Assembly (NCBI GenBank): GCA_947095585.1
Contig: OX352761.1
Location: forward strand, 91,949,833-92,013,832
Length of the DNA stretch: 64,000 nucleotides
Source: Nephrocerus scutellatus
Taxonomy: Eukaryota; Arthropoda; Insecta; Diptera; Pipunculidae
Direction: 5' to 3'
Shown piece after piece: positions 23,236 to 35,075 of the stretch. Positions within the stretch are counted from its first letter, which is position 1. Each line of letters opens with the position of its first letter. Under the pieces are notes generated by a model. It ran no database searches, had not been told where the DNA came from, and saw only the letters and a program-made list of their open reading frames with translations. The translations under genes were made by a program, and so were the position numbers.

Positions 23236-23753
23236 TGTAACCGCCTGCAAGTTTGAATCATTGTGTTCTGGTCAAACTAGTATTCAAACCGGTTTGTGTG
23301 GTTTGCCTGTTTTTTGTAAAAGAACATGATTGAACATGTAGTCTCTTTTTAGAAGATGACTTATTACATATAAGTATCGTTAGTTGTAAATAAGGGAATA
23401 AGACTAAAATTTTCTGGATATTTCTGTCTACAATATTGAAAATTTCTGGAAGCTTTTGATTGAGTATAAATAGAGGCGTTAGGCCGAAGTAAGATTATTA
23501 GTTTTTTGGAATTTAACCAGTGCAGTCGTAAAAGTTCTTGTAAAGTAATAAAGTTATAACCTAAGAGAATTATTGTCAAGTACTAGTATTATAAGTGTTT
23601 TTGTGTGCATCTAAAAGTAATGACCAATATAAATTGTGAACTTGTGCTAATTTTATTGTTTTTAATTAAAGTTGTTATTTGTAAATTAATTGACTTGTGT
23701 TGTGTTTTATTTGCAAAATCCTTTACGAACTCGAAAGCTTGAATTTCGTAACA
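23236..23753 (+). repeat. putative 5' LTR
   Basis: The right edge is set by the primer site at 23756. The left edge, TGTAACCGCC at 23236, is chosen because it mirrors the CGTAACA ending and is a guess. Inside are a TATA box (gagtataaatagagg, 23462-23476) and an AATAAA at about 23548. No second LTR exists in the window to confirm the edges. Confidence 0.5.
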
Positions 23754-23755
23754 AT

Positions 23756-23774
23756 TGGTGTCAGAAGTGGGATT
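23756..23774 (+). promoter_or_regulatory. primer binding site, tRNA-Leu
   Basis: TGGTGTCAGAAGTGGGATT is complementary to the 3' end of eukaryotic tRNA-Leu, including the CCA. It sits directly after the LTR end, where minus-strand DNA synthesis is primed. Confidence 0.8.
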
Positions 23775-23933
23775 TTGCAAACCGTGTAAATTGAGAGACA
23801 ATAAAATTTTGCAACTTGTGAGACAGTAAATTTTGCAAATCGTTGAACAATAAATTAACTGGTGATTTTTAAACCTTGAGACAGTAAACAAATTAAGTGA
23901 AACTTTACAAACCGTTGAACATTAAATAACAAA

Positions 23934-25440
23934 ATGGAAAGTGCAGTGAACATAAAATCCTATAGTTCCCAGGAGCTTAAAGACGAGCTTGGAAGGCGAG
24001 GTCTAAGTACTGCGGGAAATAAAGAAGAGTTATTTCTCCCATTGCAACAAGTCGTTAAAGGGGAAAAGCAGCAAGCTGGTGAAGTGTTTTCAATTGAGAC
24101 GGAGTTAGTGGAGCGAAAAACGGCTACTTCGAAAGAGAAGGTTGGTTTGCCAAACACGGAGGCAATGTTGAAAGTTCTTATGCAACAGATTAATAGCAAG
24201 TTTGACCATCAAAGTAAACAAAGTGAAGAGATTAAAAAAGAGTTCATTCAGCAAAAGCAAGAATCACAGCAGCAATCGCAGCAAAAGAGTCAGGAGAACA
24301 AACAGATGAATCTAAAATTGAGTTTCAATCTAAACGAGAAGTTGGACCAGCAGAAGAAAGATTTGAATTTTCAAATAAGTGATAAGTTGGAACAGCAAAG
24401 CCAAAAGCTTAATCGACAAAATCAGCATCAGAGCCAGGAACTGAGGCAGGAATTAAATTCCAGATTTGATCAACAAAATCATGAATTTACTCGGCAAACC
24501 CAAGAACTGGACTCCAAATTTGATCAGCAAAATCAAAAGCTGGATGTTATTCAAGAAGAGCTAAGAGGTGAAATAGGCGAAATTCAAAAAACGCTCAAAG
24601 GAGAAATAAGTGGAATTCATGAAGAAGTGAGTGGTCTGGAAGGAAAAATTAAAGAGTTCGAGAACCGATTGGACAATCGTACCCAATTCGTTAGAGAGAA
24701 TACTCAAGAAAGCAGTACCAGAGTATTTCCAAAATTTTCTAGCAACCAGAAAGGAATTTTGAAGCCACCTGCGTTCGATGGCGACACATCTTTTGAAAAT
24801 TTCAAAGTCCAGTTTGCAGCTGCTGTACAACACAATGGATGGGGTGCTGAAGAGCAACTAAATTCTCTAATCCTGGCGTTGAGGGGCAAGGCGGCTGACG
24901 TATTACAAATGATTCCAAATGCTGAGATGAGTTCCGGAAGAATCTTGAAGGAGTAAGACTTGCGTTATGGACAGTCTCACACACGGGAGCTAAGCAAAAT
25001 ACAGCTCCAGATGAAGAAAAACAGCAAGGAGAACGCCTTCTAGAATTAGAACGTGAAATAACTAAGCTGGCACGACAAGCCTGTTGTGGGGTTCCGGCTG
25101 GTACCCTGGACGGATTGGCAGTTGACGCGTTCATCAATGCTATTCGAGATGAACAGTTGGAGCTTCATTTGAGGAGAACATCGAGAGGAAAAACAATGAA
25201 TCAAGGATTAGCGTCGGCTGTGTGGTATGAAGCGGCTAAAGCCAGTGTGTCTTCGAATTTTGTTGGGTTACGCAAGTTGGAAACAGAGGACGTCGCACAA
25301 ATAAAAGCTCTCATTGATGAGAAGTTGCAGAAATCAACCACTGGTCGCTTTCAAAACGAGAGAAGTAGCAGATTCGATACTACATTAGGGTGTTTTAGAT
25401 GTCAGAAAACTGGACATTTTTTCATTCGGGATTGCAAGGA
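23934..25440 (+). pseudogene. gypsy gag with N-terminal SAP-like domain, frameshifted
   Basis: The first 340 codons run from 23934 to a stop at 24956. Residues 10-41 (SYSSQELKDELGRRGLSTAG...) match the SAP helix-turn-helix pattern, a DNA-binding fold. Residues ~75-255 are Gln/Lys/Glu-rich with coiled-coil character and several QQNxxL repeats. A capsid-like region follows (FDGDTSFENFKVQF). Near 24940-25110 the frame shifts at least twice. Further on, CFRCQKTGHFFIRDC (25390-25434) is a zinc knuckle with five rather than four residues between His and the last Cys, one more than usual. Confidence 0.8.
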
Positions 25441-25599
25441 GCTGAGCGCTGGAAACATGATGAGACAGGCTGTGAATGGTGTCAATAATCTGGGAAGATT
25501 TCGGCGAATAGATGCACAACATTTGGAAAAGGTGGAGCGATCGTCTTGTACCACCTTTGCAGGGCAGAGGCTAAAGACGACAAGGGAATATCCCAGGGT

Positions 25600-25915
25600 C
25601 ACAATACGCAGTACAAATCTTGGCAGCGATTGCAACAGTCTGGTTGTTAATGGCGCGTTTGAGAGAAGACCTTGCAATTTTATTCTAGAAACAGGAGCTT
25701 CCAGATCAATTGTGAGTCCTGAAATGGTGTCTGGAGAGCAAGTAAACAGAGTGCATCACTACAAGTTGAGGACAGCTACAGGAGAGGCTGCAGCAGTTAA
25801 GGGTGAACGTTTCCTTACAGTCGAGTTTGGAGGATTAAGGTTTCGACATCGGTTTATTGTTGCTCGTGTGGAAGATGAATGCATATTGGGTCTAGACTTT
25901 ATGATGGCGCACTAG
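25600..25915 (+). pseudogene. gypsy protease with altered active site
   Basis: FILETGASRSIVS corresponds to the retropepsin motif, normally D-T/S-G-A. Here the catalytic Asp is Glu, expected to abolish or greatly weaken activity. LGLDFMMAH near the end matches the second conserved protease strand. The frame stops at 25913-25915, where reverse transcriptase should begin. Confidence 0.75.
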
Positions 25916-25974
25916 ATTTCACTTGATTTGAGAAAGCAAGTACTGAGATGGTGTAATGTGGAAGTTCCGCTAGC

Positions 25975-26565
25975 ATGACCGGCAATCACAATGGTGGAAT
26001 ATTGAGAAAGTGTTGTGTCCCCGAGTACAAAAAAAGTAGAAGACCGGAAATCCAGAAATGTTCAGTTGTTTCACGAAATACGGTCCAGCAGATAAAATAT
26101 GATTTGACAAGTGAGCAGCTTAGGGAAGAACAAGAGCAGGATGATTTAATTGCTCCAGTACTTCGATGGATGGAGCAAGGAGAAAGACCGGAGTGGCATG
26201 AAATTGCAACAGCTAGTCCGACAGTAAAAAGTTTCTGGGCTCAATGGCAGTCATTGAGATTCAAAGATGGACTACTGGTAAGGCAATTGGAATCTGCCGA
26301 TGGTCGGTATAACAAATCAAAGGTAGTGTTACCAACGAATTTGGTGAGCATAGTTCTTCACAAAGCACACACTGGAACACCAGGAGAACACTTTGGAATT
26401 AAGAGGACACTGAATAAAGTAAGAAGATTATTCTTTTGGGTAAATTGCCGCAGAGACGTTGAAAACTGGTGCCAAACGTGTCAAAAATGCCCTGCAAGAA
26501 GAAAACTGCAACAAACAGGTAGAGGGAAAACGCATCGATACAAAGTTGTAGCGCCAATAGTTGGG
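25975..26565 (+). pseudogene. gypsy integrase N-terminal part
   Basis: Contains the post-RNase H spacer, then an HHCC zinc-binding region (VLHKAHTGTPGEHFG...ENWCQTCQKC). It ends shortly after (KTHRYKVVAPI) where the minisatellite takes over. The catalytic core is absent. The open frame that runs on to 26757 is repeat-derived. Confidence 0.8.
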
Positions 26566-27345
26566 CAAAATCCAAAAAACCCAATTCAAAAAAATTACAA
26601 AAAATTTTGTCCATCGGAGATACACATGTGTATAAAATTTGAAGAAAATCGGGTTAATTTTTTTAAAAAAAATTTTATGGGGCCCCACGATTACGGGGCC
26701 TGCGGTCTCCAAAATTTTACAAAAAGTGTTGTCCATTGGAGATACACATGCGTATAAAGTTTAAAGAAAATTGGGGTAATTTTTTAAATTTTCATATGGG
26801 CACCCCTCGGCCCCAAATTTTTATAGAAAGGGTTGTCTCCGGAAATACACATGTGTGCAAAATTGCAATAAAATCTTTGGGAAGTGGGTTAAAAATTGAT
26901 TGCAAGATTTCACGAGAGACCGACCGACAGACGTGCAAGCGAAGTTAATATAGAGAATTTAAAAATTAAAATGTTTAATGTAATTCCCTAATCGGAGATA
27001 CACATGTGTGCAAAGTTTGAATAAAATCGGGCTGATTTTGAAAAACTTTATAAGGGAGCCTCTTAGCCCTTGTGCCTGATCACTTCTTCCAAATATTTAC
27101 AGAAAGTATTGTCTTCGGAGAAACACATAAAATCAGGTTAATTAAAAAAATTATATGGGAACTCCACGGCCCTGGTGTCTGATCACTGTCAATTTTCACA
27201 GAAAGTGTTGTCATCGAACAATCGATAATATACACATGTTAGTTTAAATAAAATCGGGTTTTCGGTAGTGTGTACAAACAAACAAATCCGGATGCAAAGT
27301 TTATACATTTAGAGAATTTCAAAATGTTTAATTTATTTCACACTC
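26566..27345 (+). repeat. minisatellite family, two elements end to end
   Basis: Units with 'ggagatacacatgtgt' begin at about 26610. The first element closes with 'gttaatatagagaattt' near 26945, and a second starts immediately with 'ccctaatcggagataca' and runs to about 27330. The array truncates the gypsy element. Confidence 0.8.
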
Positions 27346-28290
27346 AATCCATTTTGCATAGCATTTCGATTCGGCTCATAATTTTCTTGTAATTTCGAAG
27401 GATCGAAGGAGTAAAATGGATTGGGATCCAGTTTAACGGCATCGATTGATGCTGTTATTGTTGTTCTTGTTTTGAATACGTATAGGTACATATGTGCAAT
27501 TCGGCTGCCTGATATATTATTTGTACCAGAATTTGGTGCAGTCGATCATTCAAAAAATTCGCATGCGTTCGCTGTGCGCATGTGGTGCTTAGTCCGCAGA
27601 CATTGCAGCATCAGTAACAGTGTTGTGCGGCGGCTCGGCAACATCAAAAAACCTTGACACACTCGCATAAAAATTGTTGTCAATTTGACTTTGTCAATGA
27701 CAGCATACGCATAGTAACCTATCTTTCTATTTCTACTACCAACTACACACACGTTGTAGAATAACCAATAATATAAGTCTACAAGTACCAGTTCTACTTA
27801 TTTAATACGGTGTCAGCTGCAATGTCAAGCGCGTACAGCTTACCACCAACGGCAAGCGTTAGTTGGTTGTTGCTTGTTGGCAGGCCGACAAAATGATTAA
27901 CATGAAATATTATTTACGTTTAATTGCGCGACGTGGTTCTTTAAGACTGTATAAAAAGGACGAAACACTAGCATCCGCTGAAATCGAAATTTCTTATTAA
28001 ATCAAGTAGAGAATTTCCCTTGGATCCATCCGCTAGAAAGTGTAACCACAAGGTAGACATTTTAATTTATTGTAACTAACAGCTATTTAATGCGAGAAAA
28101 TTAAATACCAATTGTTATTTATTATTTAGCAATATTACAAGCAAGAATACAAGACGAAAGCCAAGAGCCCCAGTCTGCAAAGTCAACACGAAGACTAAAG
28201 GCCCCAATGCAAAATTAATACCACAGAGGCAATTTTGGTCGCAAAATGAGGCATGAGCCAAACCTTCTCCATAGAAAGCTCATCTGTTTT
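27346..28290. other. no gene recognised; TATA-like motif at 27950
   Basis: 'gtataaaaagga' at 27950-27961, with a less AT-rich stretch after it, could be a promoter or an LTR piece, but no coding sequence or matching LTR follows. A frame at 27421-27657 has no recognised similarity. Confidence 0.25.
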
Positions 28291-28614
28291 CCTGATTGAA
28301 ATATACCTGCTTAAAAAGTAACAAAATTAGATGTATTGGTAATTAACAAAGGAGCAATATCCATATAAAAAATTTCTGTTTCTCCCTACTACATCTTACG
28401 TTCTGACTCTTTTCACTGCCTACAATTAGCGCGTTTCATAATGTGCGTTTGTTTATTTTTTCTACAAATACATTCGATTTTGTTACTTTTTACAGCAAAA
28501 AACCACTGCAAGTTAATATTAGCAGTAAATTGAGTATGTATTAGTATTGATATATGCAAAAGCTTTTCTATAGAAAGCCCAACTCTTCACATATTAATGC
28601 TGTAAAAATAGCCG

Positions 28615-28910
28615 AAAATCTACTAAAAAATATCCAGATGCATCCCGCCTATTCTCCAGCCTCAACTCTTGCTCACGGGTCCTATCTTCGGACGTACTAA
28701 CCAATTCAGAGATTCCTTCTTTAGCCGCACGATAGTTATGTGGAATGATTTGGCTGATTCTGCGTTTCCGCATTTTTATGATCTGCAGTCGCTTAAGACA
28801 CGCGTACATAGACATCTCATCTTTTCCTCTCCCTAATTTCCTAACGACAATGCTGTGCTAAGCAATATAAGGGTGCAAACCCCTTTAGCGTGTGTACATT
28901 ACAAAAAAAA
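28615..28910 (+). pseudogene. LINE (Jockey/CR1-like) reverse transcriptase C-terminal end
   Basis: A + strand frame reads FGRTNQFRDSFFSRTIVMWN followed by a Leu-rich tail. That is the typical C-terminus of Jockey/CR1-type LINE ORF2 (R-T..F.DSFF.RT...WN.LP). It is short and ends in stops. A related piece lies on the minus strand at 55262-55445. Confidence 0.7.
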
Positions 28911-29273
28911 AAAGATATGAATACAGTGTAGAAAAAAATAGCCCATAAAAATAAAAATTTTTAATGTTAATTCTCTAATAATCAAATGACAGAACTTGTT
29001 GTTCATTGCCTAGATTCCCATAGACAACAAACGACATTTCACTATTAACGCAAAAAAATAAAAACACATGCGAATTGAAAGAAAAAATTAAAAAAATGCG
29101 CCTAAAAGTGTACTATTTATTGAAGTGAAAATTTTAATTTACATATGTTGTAGTCCCCGACATGGTAGTCTCTATAGAAAGCCCAAATGTTCCGATCATA
29201 CACAAATCCATGCTTAGAAAAATCCCAAATGTTTATGCAATGGTAATCAACAAAGAGCAAAATCCATATAAAA

Positions 29274-30375
29274 TTTTTCTGTTTCCCACCACCACATCTT
29301 ACGTTTCTCGCTCCTTGCGACTGCTTATTTTTTGTACACTGTATTCACATCCCACAAACACAGACGCGTTTGGGATTGTTCAGTGCATTAGTATGCATAC
29401 AGTTGGGCTTTCTATAGGAGGGGTTTGTGACAAAACCTAAACCCTCTCTATAGAAAGCCCAACTGTTTTGCTCTTAACCTTCTCTATAGAAAGCCCAACT
29501 CAATGCATACTAATGCTGTAAACCAATCCAAAACGCGTCCGTGTTTTGGAATGTGAATACAGTGTACAAAAATAAGCAGTCGCAAAGAGCGAGAAACGTA
29601 AGATGTGGTAGTGGGAAACAGAAAAATTTTATATGGATTTTGCTCTTTAGTTGATTACTAATACAAATACGTTTTGGATAAAACTAAGCATGTATCTGTG
29701 TACGATCGGAACAGTCGGGCTTTCTATAGAGAAGGTTTTGCTTTTGCTAGATCACACATTCATTTTTAAAAAATACGAAAATAAGATGTATTGGTAATTA
29801 ACTAAGAGCAAAATCCATATAACATTTTTCTGTTTCCCACCACCACATCTTACGTTTCTCGCTCCTTGCGACTGCTTATTTTTTGTACACTGTATTCACA
29901 TCCCACAAACACAGACGCGTTTGGGATTGTTCAGTGCATTAGTATGCATACAGTTGGGCTTTCTATAGGAGGGGTTTGTGACAAAACCTAAACCCTCTCT
30001 ATAGAAAGCCCAACTGTTTTGCTCTTAACCTTCTCTATAGAAAGCCCAACTCAATGCATACTAATGCTGTAAACCAATCCAAAACGCGTCCGTGTTTTGG
30101 AATGTGAATACAGTGTACAAAAATAAGCAGTCGCAAAGAGCGAGAAACGTAAGATGTGGTAGTGGGAAACAGAAAAATTTTATATGGATTTTGCTCTTTA
30201 GTTGATTACTAATACAAATACGTTTTGGATAAAACTAAGCATGTATCTGTGTACGATCGGAACAGTCGGGCTTTCTATAGAGAAGGTTTTGCTTTTGCTA
30301 GATCACACATTCATTTTTAAAAAATACGAAAATAAGATGTATTGGTAATTAACTAAGAGCAAAATCCATATAACA
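29274..30375 (+). repeat. 551-bp tandem duplication
   Basis: 29274-29824 and 29825-30375 read the same with no difference seen by eye. Each contains the right half of one palindromic unit and a full fused unit. Identity this high means a very recent duplication or an assembly duplication. Confidence 0.85.
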
Positions 30376-30954
30376 TTTTTCTTTTTCCCACTACCGCAAC
30401 TAACGTTCCTCGCTCTTTTCACAACCACCAGATAGCGCGTTTCATAAAATGTTTGTTTTATTTTTCTACACTGTATTCACATCTCACAAATACAGTGGAT
30501 TTTCGTATTTTTTCAATGCATTAGTATGCGTACAGTTGGGCTTTCTATAGAGAAAGTTTTGAGTTGACGCGTTTCATAAAATGGGTTTGCTACAAAACGT
30601 TCTCTAAAGAAAGCCCAACTGTATGCATACTAATGCACTGAACAATCAATAACGCGCCTGTATTTGTGGGATGTGAATACAGTGTACAAAAATAAGCAGT
30701 CGCAAAGAGCGATAAACGTAAGATGTGGTAGTGGGAAACAGAAAATTTTTATATGGATTCTGCGCTTTTGTTGATTACCAACACATAAACATTTGGGATT
30801 TTTTTAAGCATGTATCTGTGTATCAGCGAAACAGTTGGGCTTTCTGTAGAGCCTCATTTTGCGACCAAAATTGGCCCATGTTCTTGCTCAGTCAGTCAGT
30901 TAAAATTATTATAAAGATACAAAATGGCAGTTTAGTTTTGGAGCGTAAAGCCAA

Positions 30955-31343
30955 TTGGGATTCTTGGGTGCAAGCTACGCGCTCGGGTCTGTTGCTTTGA
31001 TGAAGCTACTGTACTCCTTCGACCTGTACTCCTTGGTTCTCAATGCACGTGCGAAGGCTTTTCACCATACTCGCCCTATCTCATTCACACATTTACGTAG
31101 GTATAGAACGGACAGCTGTTGTTATGCGTTACTTAACGTCAACGTGCCAACAAAACCAAGGGTCCACCACTTTCAATCCAGTATCTACCAAATGTTTAAT
31201 CCAGGTAATGTCGAACTATTAAGGAATGTTGTGGTGTTGTTGTGGTCCACCAACTGCCTGGAAGTAAAATTTAAAATTATATTGTACCATATGGGTGGTA
31301 ACATATTTTTGGACAACCCTGTATTCACGGATGCAGCGATATA
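30955..31343. other. unassigned sequence between repeat units
   Basis: A 129-codon frame here resembles nothing recognised. A 30-bp stretch around 'tacgcgctcgggt' (about 30977) recurs near 32432, suggesting duplication of flanking DNA. Confidence 0.3.
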
Positions 31344-31542
31344 GAGGGTGTATCCGTTAAGGTGGCAAATACTTAAAGGGATAATTCCTTGGTTAATTTC
31401 GTGAAAAAATCGATCGAGAGGGGGTCTATTTTCACCCCCTGCGGTGTACGTAGCATTTTAATGCGAAGAGACGTACTTTTGACCTTACATTAACCAATGA
31501 ATCATCCCTTTTAGTATTTCTCACCTTAACGGATACACTCTG
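31344..31542. mobile_element. 199-bp MITE with ~50-bp inverted repeats
   Basis: Ends share GTGTATCCGTTAAGGTG and, after short mismatches, 'aaagggat' and 'ttggttaat' in inverted form. TA flanks both ends (31342-31343, 31543-31544). It has no coding sequence. TA targets suggest a Tc1/mariner-type helper. Confidence 0.8.
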
Positions 31543-31724
31543 TATAATCATCAACGCAAGAACACTAGGTTCTTAAGCTACGTTCCTAAACCTTATGAAA
31601 TTCTTACTAATTCTCGGATCGCAAAATCAATAAAAAAATTAAACATTTTGTACGATTGAAATTCGCTTGGTCCTACTCTGTTCCAATTTTTTAACGGCAA
31701 TGCGTAAATTAATGTGTTCTTACC

Positions 31725-31992
31725 AAAACCTTCTCTATAGAAAGCCCAACTGTACGCATACTAATGCTGTAAACCAATCCTAAACGCGTCTGTGTTTGTG
31801 GGATGTGAATACAGTGTACAAAAAATAAGTAGTCACAAAGAGCGAGAAACGTAAGATGTGGTAGTGGGAAACAGAAAAATTTTATATGGATTTTGCTCTT
31901 TAATTGATTATCAATACAAAAACGTTTGGGATATTTCTAAGCATGTATCTGTGTATGATCGGAACAGTTGGGCTTTCTATAGAGAAGGTTTT
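31725..31992 (+). mobile_element. full-length 268-bp palindromic-family unit
   Basis: Complete unit with both AAAACCTTCTC/GAGAAGGTTTT ends. Flanks TTCTTA and TTCTAA (outside CC/GG) could be an imperfect target duplication. Confidence 0.75.
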
Positions 31993-31999
31993 GGTTCTA

Positions 32000-32700
32000 A
32001 CCACCACCAACACTACCGTCAACACTAACACCACTACCACTGCAATAATACAACGACAAGAAAAACAGAACATAATTAGTCAATCATTTATATTCATTTT
32101 TCATTTGGCATTTGCTCGCATTGATGCATTTTAATGAAAATAGAAAACAAAAACAGATCAATCAGTCGGCCAGTCAGACGGTCTCCATAACTCCACACAC
32201 ACATACCTAGCATAGCACACACCACTCATAGTTATTGGATGTAAATGAACAGGTTTGTGTGAGTAGTTATGTAGGAGATCTCTTCATTAGTTTCGACAAC
32301 CTTCAATTGAAGTTCAGTGAAACACAATCGCCAGTCTTTTATTTGAAAACAAGTCCGTTTGTCTGTTTTTGGCTTTCGCCGTCTAATCTATTTGTGCTCG
32401 ATTTAGCGACGCAACGCAACGCACTATTGTTACGCTACGCGCTCGGGTGCGTTGTTTTGAATCAAATAAAAAATACACTAATCGGGTTACGAATTCAGTG
32501 ACTGCAACAGCATTAAGTTGGTTGCAGTTATTTTGTTTGGCGATCAATCGGCAACGATGACGGTATGATTATGTCAGACAAACAAATAAACAATATAGGA
32601 CAACTACTTCTATTAACGATAAATTTGCTGCGTCTGCGCCGATGAATATCAGCAGAGCAAGTGTGTCACTGCCAAGCACGCAACTGAACGAAATGTGGGG
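32000..32700. other. no gene recognised
   Basis: Sequence between repeat units with CA-rich patches. No coding or structural signal was seen. Confidence 0.3.
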
Positions 32701-33259
32701 AAATCCAAAACACTGCCTATAGAAAATACGCATACTTTTGCAGTGAAAAAAAATTCGAAAATCCGCTGTACTTGTGAAACGTGAATGCACTGTAGCAATA
32801 ATAAACAAACGCATTTTTCGAATCGCGCTAACTGGTGTTAGTGAAAAGAGTAAGAGTAGTTGTAAGAAACAGAAAAATTTTATATGGATTTTGCCAAAGC
32901 CCAACTGTTAGCATACTTATGCAGTGAAAAAATACGAAAATCGGCTGCATTTGTGAGATGTGAATATACACTGTAGCAAAAATAAACAAACGCATTTTTC
33001 GAAACGTGCTAACTGGTGTTAGTGAAAAGAATTAGAGTAGTAGTAAGAAACAGAAACATTTTATATGGTTTAAGCTCTAAAATTAATTACCAATACATCT
33101 AATTTTCGTACTTTTTAAAGGTGTTTCTGTAATCTAGCAAATGAGTTGGGTTTTCTATAGAGATGTTTTTGGCAAAACACCCTGTAGATAAAGCCCAATT
33201 GTATACATACTAATGCTGTTAAAGAACATGAAATACGACTATATTTGTGACATGTGAAC

Positions 33260-33956
33260 AAAACCTTCTCTATAGAAAGCCCAACTCTACGCATACTAAT
33301 GCTGTAAACCAATAACAAACGCATCTGTGTTTGTGGGATGTGAATTCAGTGTACAAAAAATAAGTAGTCGCAAAGAGCGAGAAACGTAAGATGTGGTAGT
33401 GGGAAACAGAAAATTTTTATATGGATTTTGCTCTTTAGTTGATTACTAATACAAATACGTTTGGTCTAAATCCAAAACCTTCTCTATAGAAAGCCCAACT
33501 CTACGCATACTAATGCTGTAAACCAAGACCAAACGCATGTGTGTTTGTGGGATGTGAATACAGTGTACAAAAAATAAGAAGTCGCAAAGAGCGAGAAACG
33601 TAAGATGTGGTAGTGGGAAACAGAAATATTTTATATGGATTTTGCTCTTTAGTTGATTACTAAATACAAATACGTTTGGTCTCAATCCAAAAGCTTCTCT
33701 ATAGAAAGCCCAACTCTACGCATACTAATGCTGTAAACCAATCCAAAACGCGTCTGTATTTTGGAATGTGAATACAGTGTACAAAAAATAAGTAGTCGCA
33801 AAGAGCGAGAAACGTAAGATGTGGTAGTGGGAAACAGAAAAATTTTATATGGATTTTGCTCTTTAGTTGATTACTAATACAAATACGTTTTGGATGAAAC
33901 CTAAGCATGTATCTGTGTACGATCGGAACGGTCGGGCTTTCTATAGAGAAGGTTTT
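33260..33956 (+). repeat. three palindromic-family units in tandem
   Basis: Units start at 33260, 33474 and 33689 (spacing 214 and 215), all the same way round. Only the last has its right terminal repeat. The first two stop at the same interior point ('gtttggtct'). Confidence 0.8.
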
Positions 33957-34261
33957 GTCTAAATCTAAGCATTTGTCTGTGTACGATCGGAACAGTTGGG
34001 CTTTCTATAGAGAAGGATTTAATGTGAATACAAAACACAGACGCATTTTATGAAACGCGTTAACTGATACACAGATCCATGCTTAAAAAAATCCCAAATG
34101 TTTATGTATTGGTAATCAACAAAAGAGCAAAATCCATATAAAATTTTTTTTATTCCCACTACCACATCTTAGGTTTCTCGCTCTTTGCGACCAAAACCTT
34201 CTCTATAGAAAGCCCAACTGTATGCATACTAATGCACTGAACAATCCCAAACGCGTCTGTG

Positions 34262-35075
34262 CTTGTGGATTTTTCATGTAAATTCTCTAATAGGAGATTC
34301 ATATGTGTGCAAAGTTTGAATCGGGTTAATTTGGAAAAAATTAATATAAGAGCCCCTTCACTTCAAAATTGTTTCAAGAACTGTTTTCACCGGAGATACA
34401 CATGTATTAAACAATTTGTGTGGGAGCCCCCGACATTGGTGCCCGATCGCTTCCAACTTTCAATAGTAAGTGTTGTAATCGGTGATATACATGTGTTTAA
34501 AATTTGAAGAAAATCGGGATGATTTTTAAAAAACTTATATAAGCACCCCTCGAACCTTAGGGCCAGATCACTCCAAAAAATGTACAAAAGTTTTGTCCAA
34601 CAGAGATAAACATGTCTTTAAAATTTGAAGAAAATCGGGTTCATTTTTAAAAATTTATATGGGCACACCTCAGGCCTCAGCGCCCGATCACTCCAAAACT
34701 GTTAAAAAAAAGTTTTGTCCATCGGAGATACACGTGTGTAAAATTTGAAGAAAGTCGGGTTAATTTTTTTAAAAAAAATTTATGGGGCCCAACGATCCCG
34801 ATAGCCTCCAAAATATTTACAAGAATCGTTGTCCATCTGAGATACACATGTATATAAAATTTGAAAATAATCGGGTAAATTTTGTAAAATATTTGTATGG
34901 GAGCCCCCCGACCCTGAGGTCCTGGAGGCCTCAAATTTTAATAGAAAGTATTGTCACCGGAAATATACATGTGTGCATTTCAATAAAATCGGGCTTTGAG
35001 AAGTGGGTTAAAAATTGATCAGAAAATCTGACAAGCCAGCCACGTGCACGCGAAGTTAATATAGAGAACTTAATA
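34262..35075 (+). repeat. minisatellite family element, ~7 units
   Basis: Opens with 'gtaaattctctaatagg' and closes with 'gtgggttaaaaattgatc' and 'gttaatatagagaactt' at about 35053-35069. Units of ~115 bp carry 'gagatacacatgtg'. This is the clearest complete member of the family. Confidence 0.82.

Larger units (their letters stand above)
23236..26565 (+). mobile_element. Ty3/gypsy retrotransposon with SAP-domain Gag, broken
   Basis: Order: putative 5' LTR, tRNA-Leu primer site, gag, protease remnant, then integrase N-terminus. Reverse transcriptase and RNase H are deleted (between about 25915 and 26000). The 3' half and 3' LTR are missing; from 26566 the sequence is minisatellite. Gag is frameshifted. 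The element cannot move by itself. Confidence 0.85.
28290..34260. repeat. swarm of palindromic 'CTATAGAAAGCCCAAC' repeats
   Basis: More than fifteen full or partial units in both orientations. A unit is bounded by AAAACCTTCTCTATAGAAAG and its inverse, with a shared interior ('atgctgtaaacc', 'gaatacagtgtac', 'gcgagaaacgtaagatgtgg', 'ttatatggattttgctc'). Full units at 31725-31992 and 33689-33956 are both 268 bp. Other units are truncated or fused. Such structure fits non-autonomous DNA transposons (MITEs). Open frames within are repeat-derived. Confidence 0.85.
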
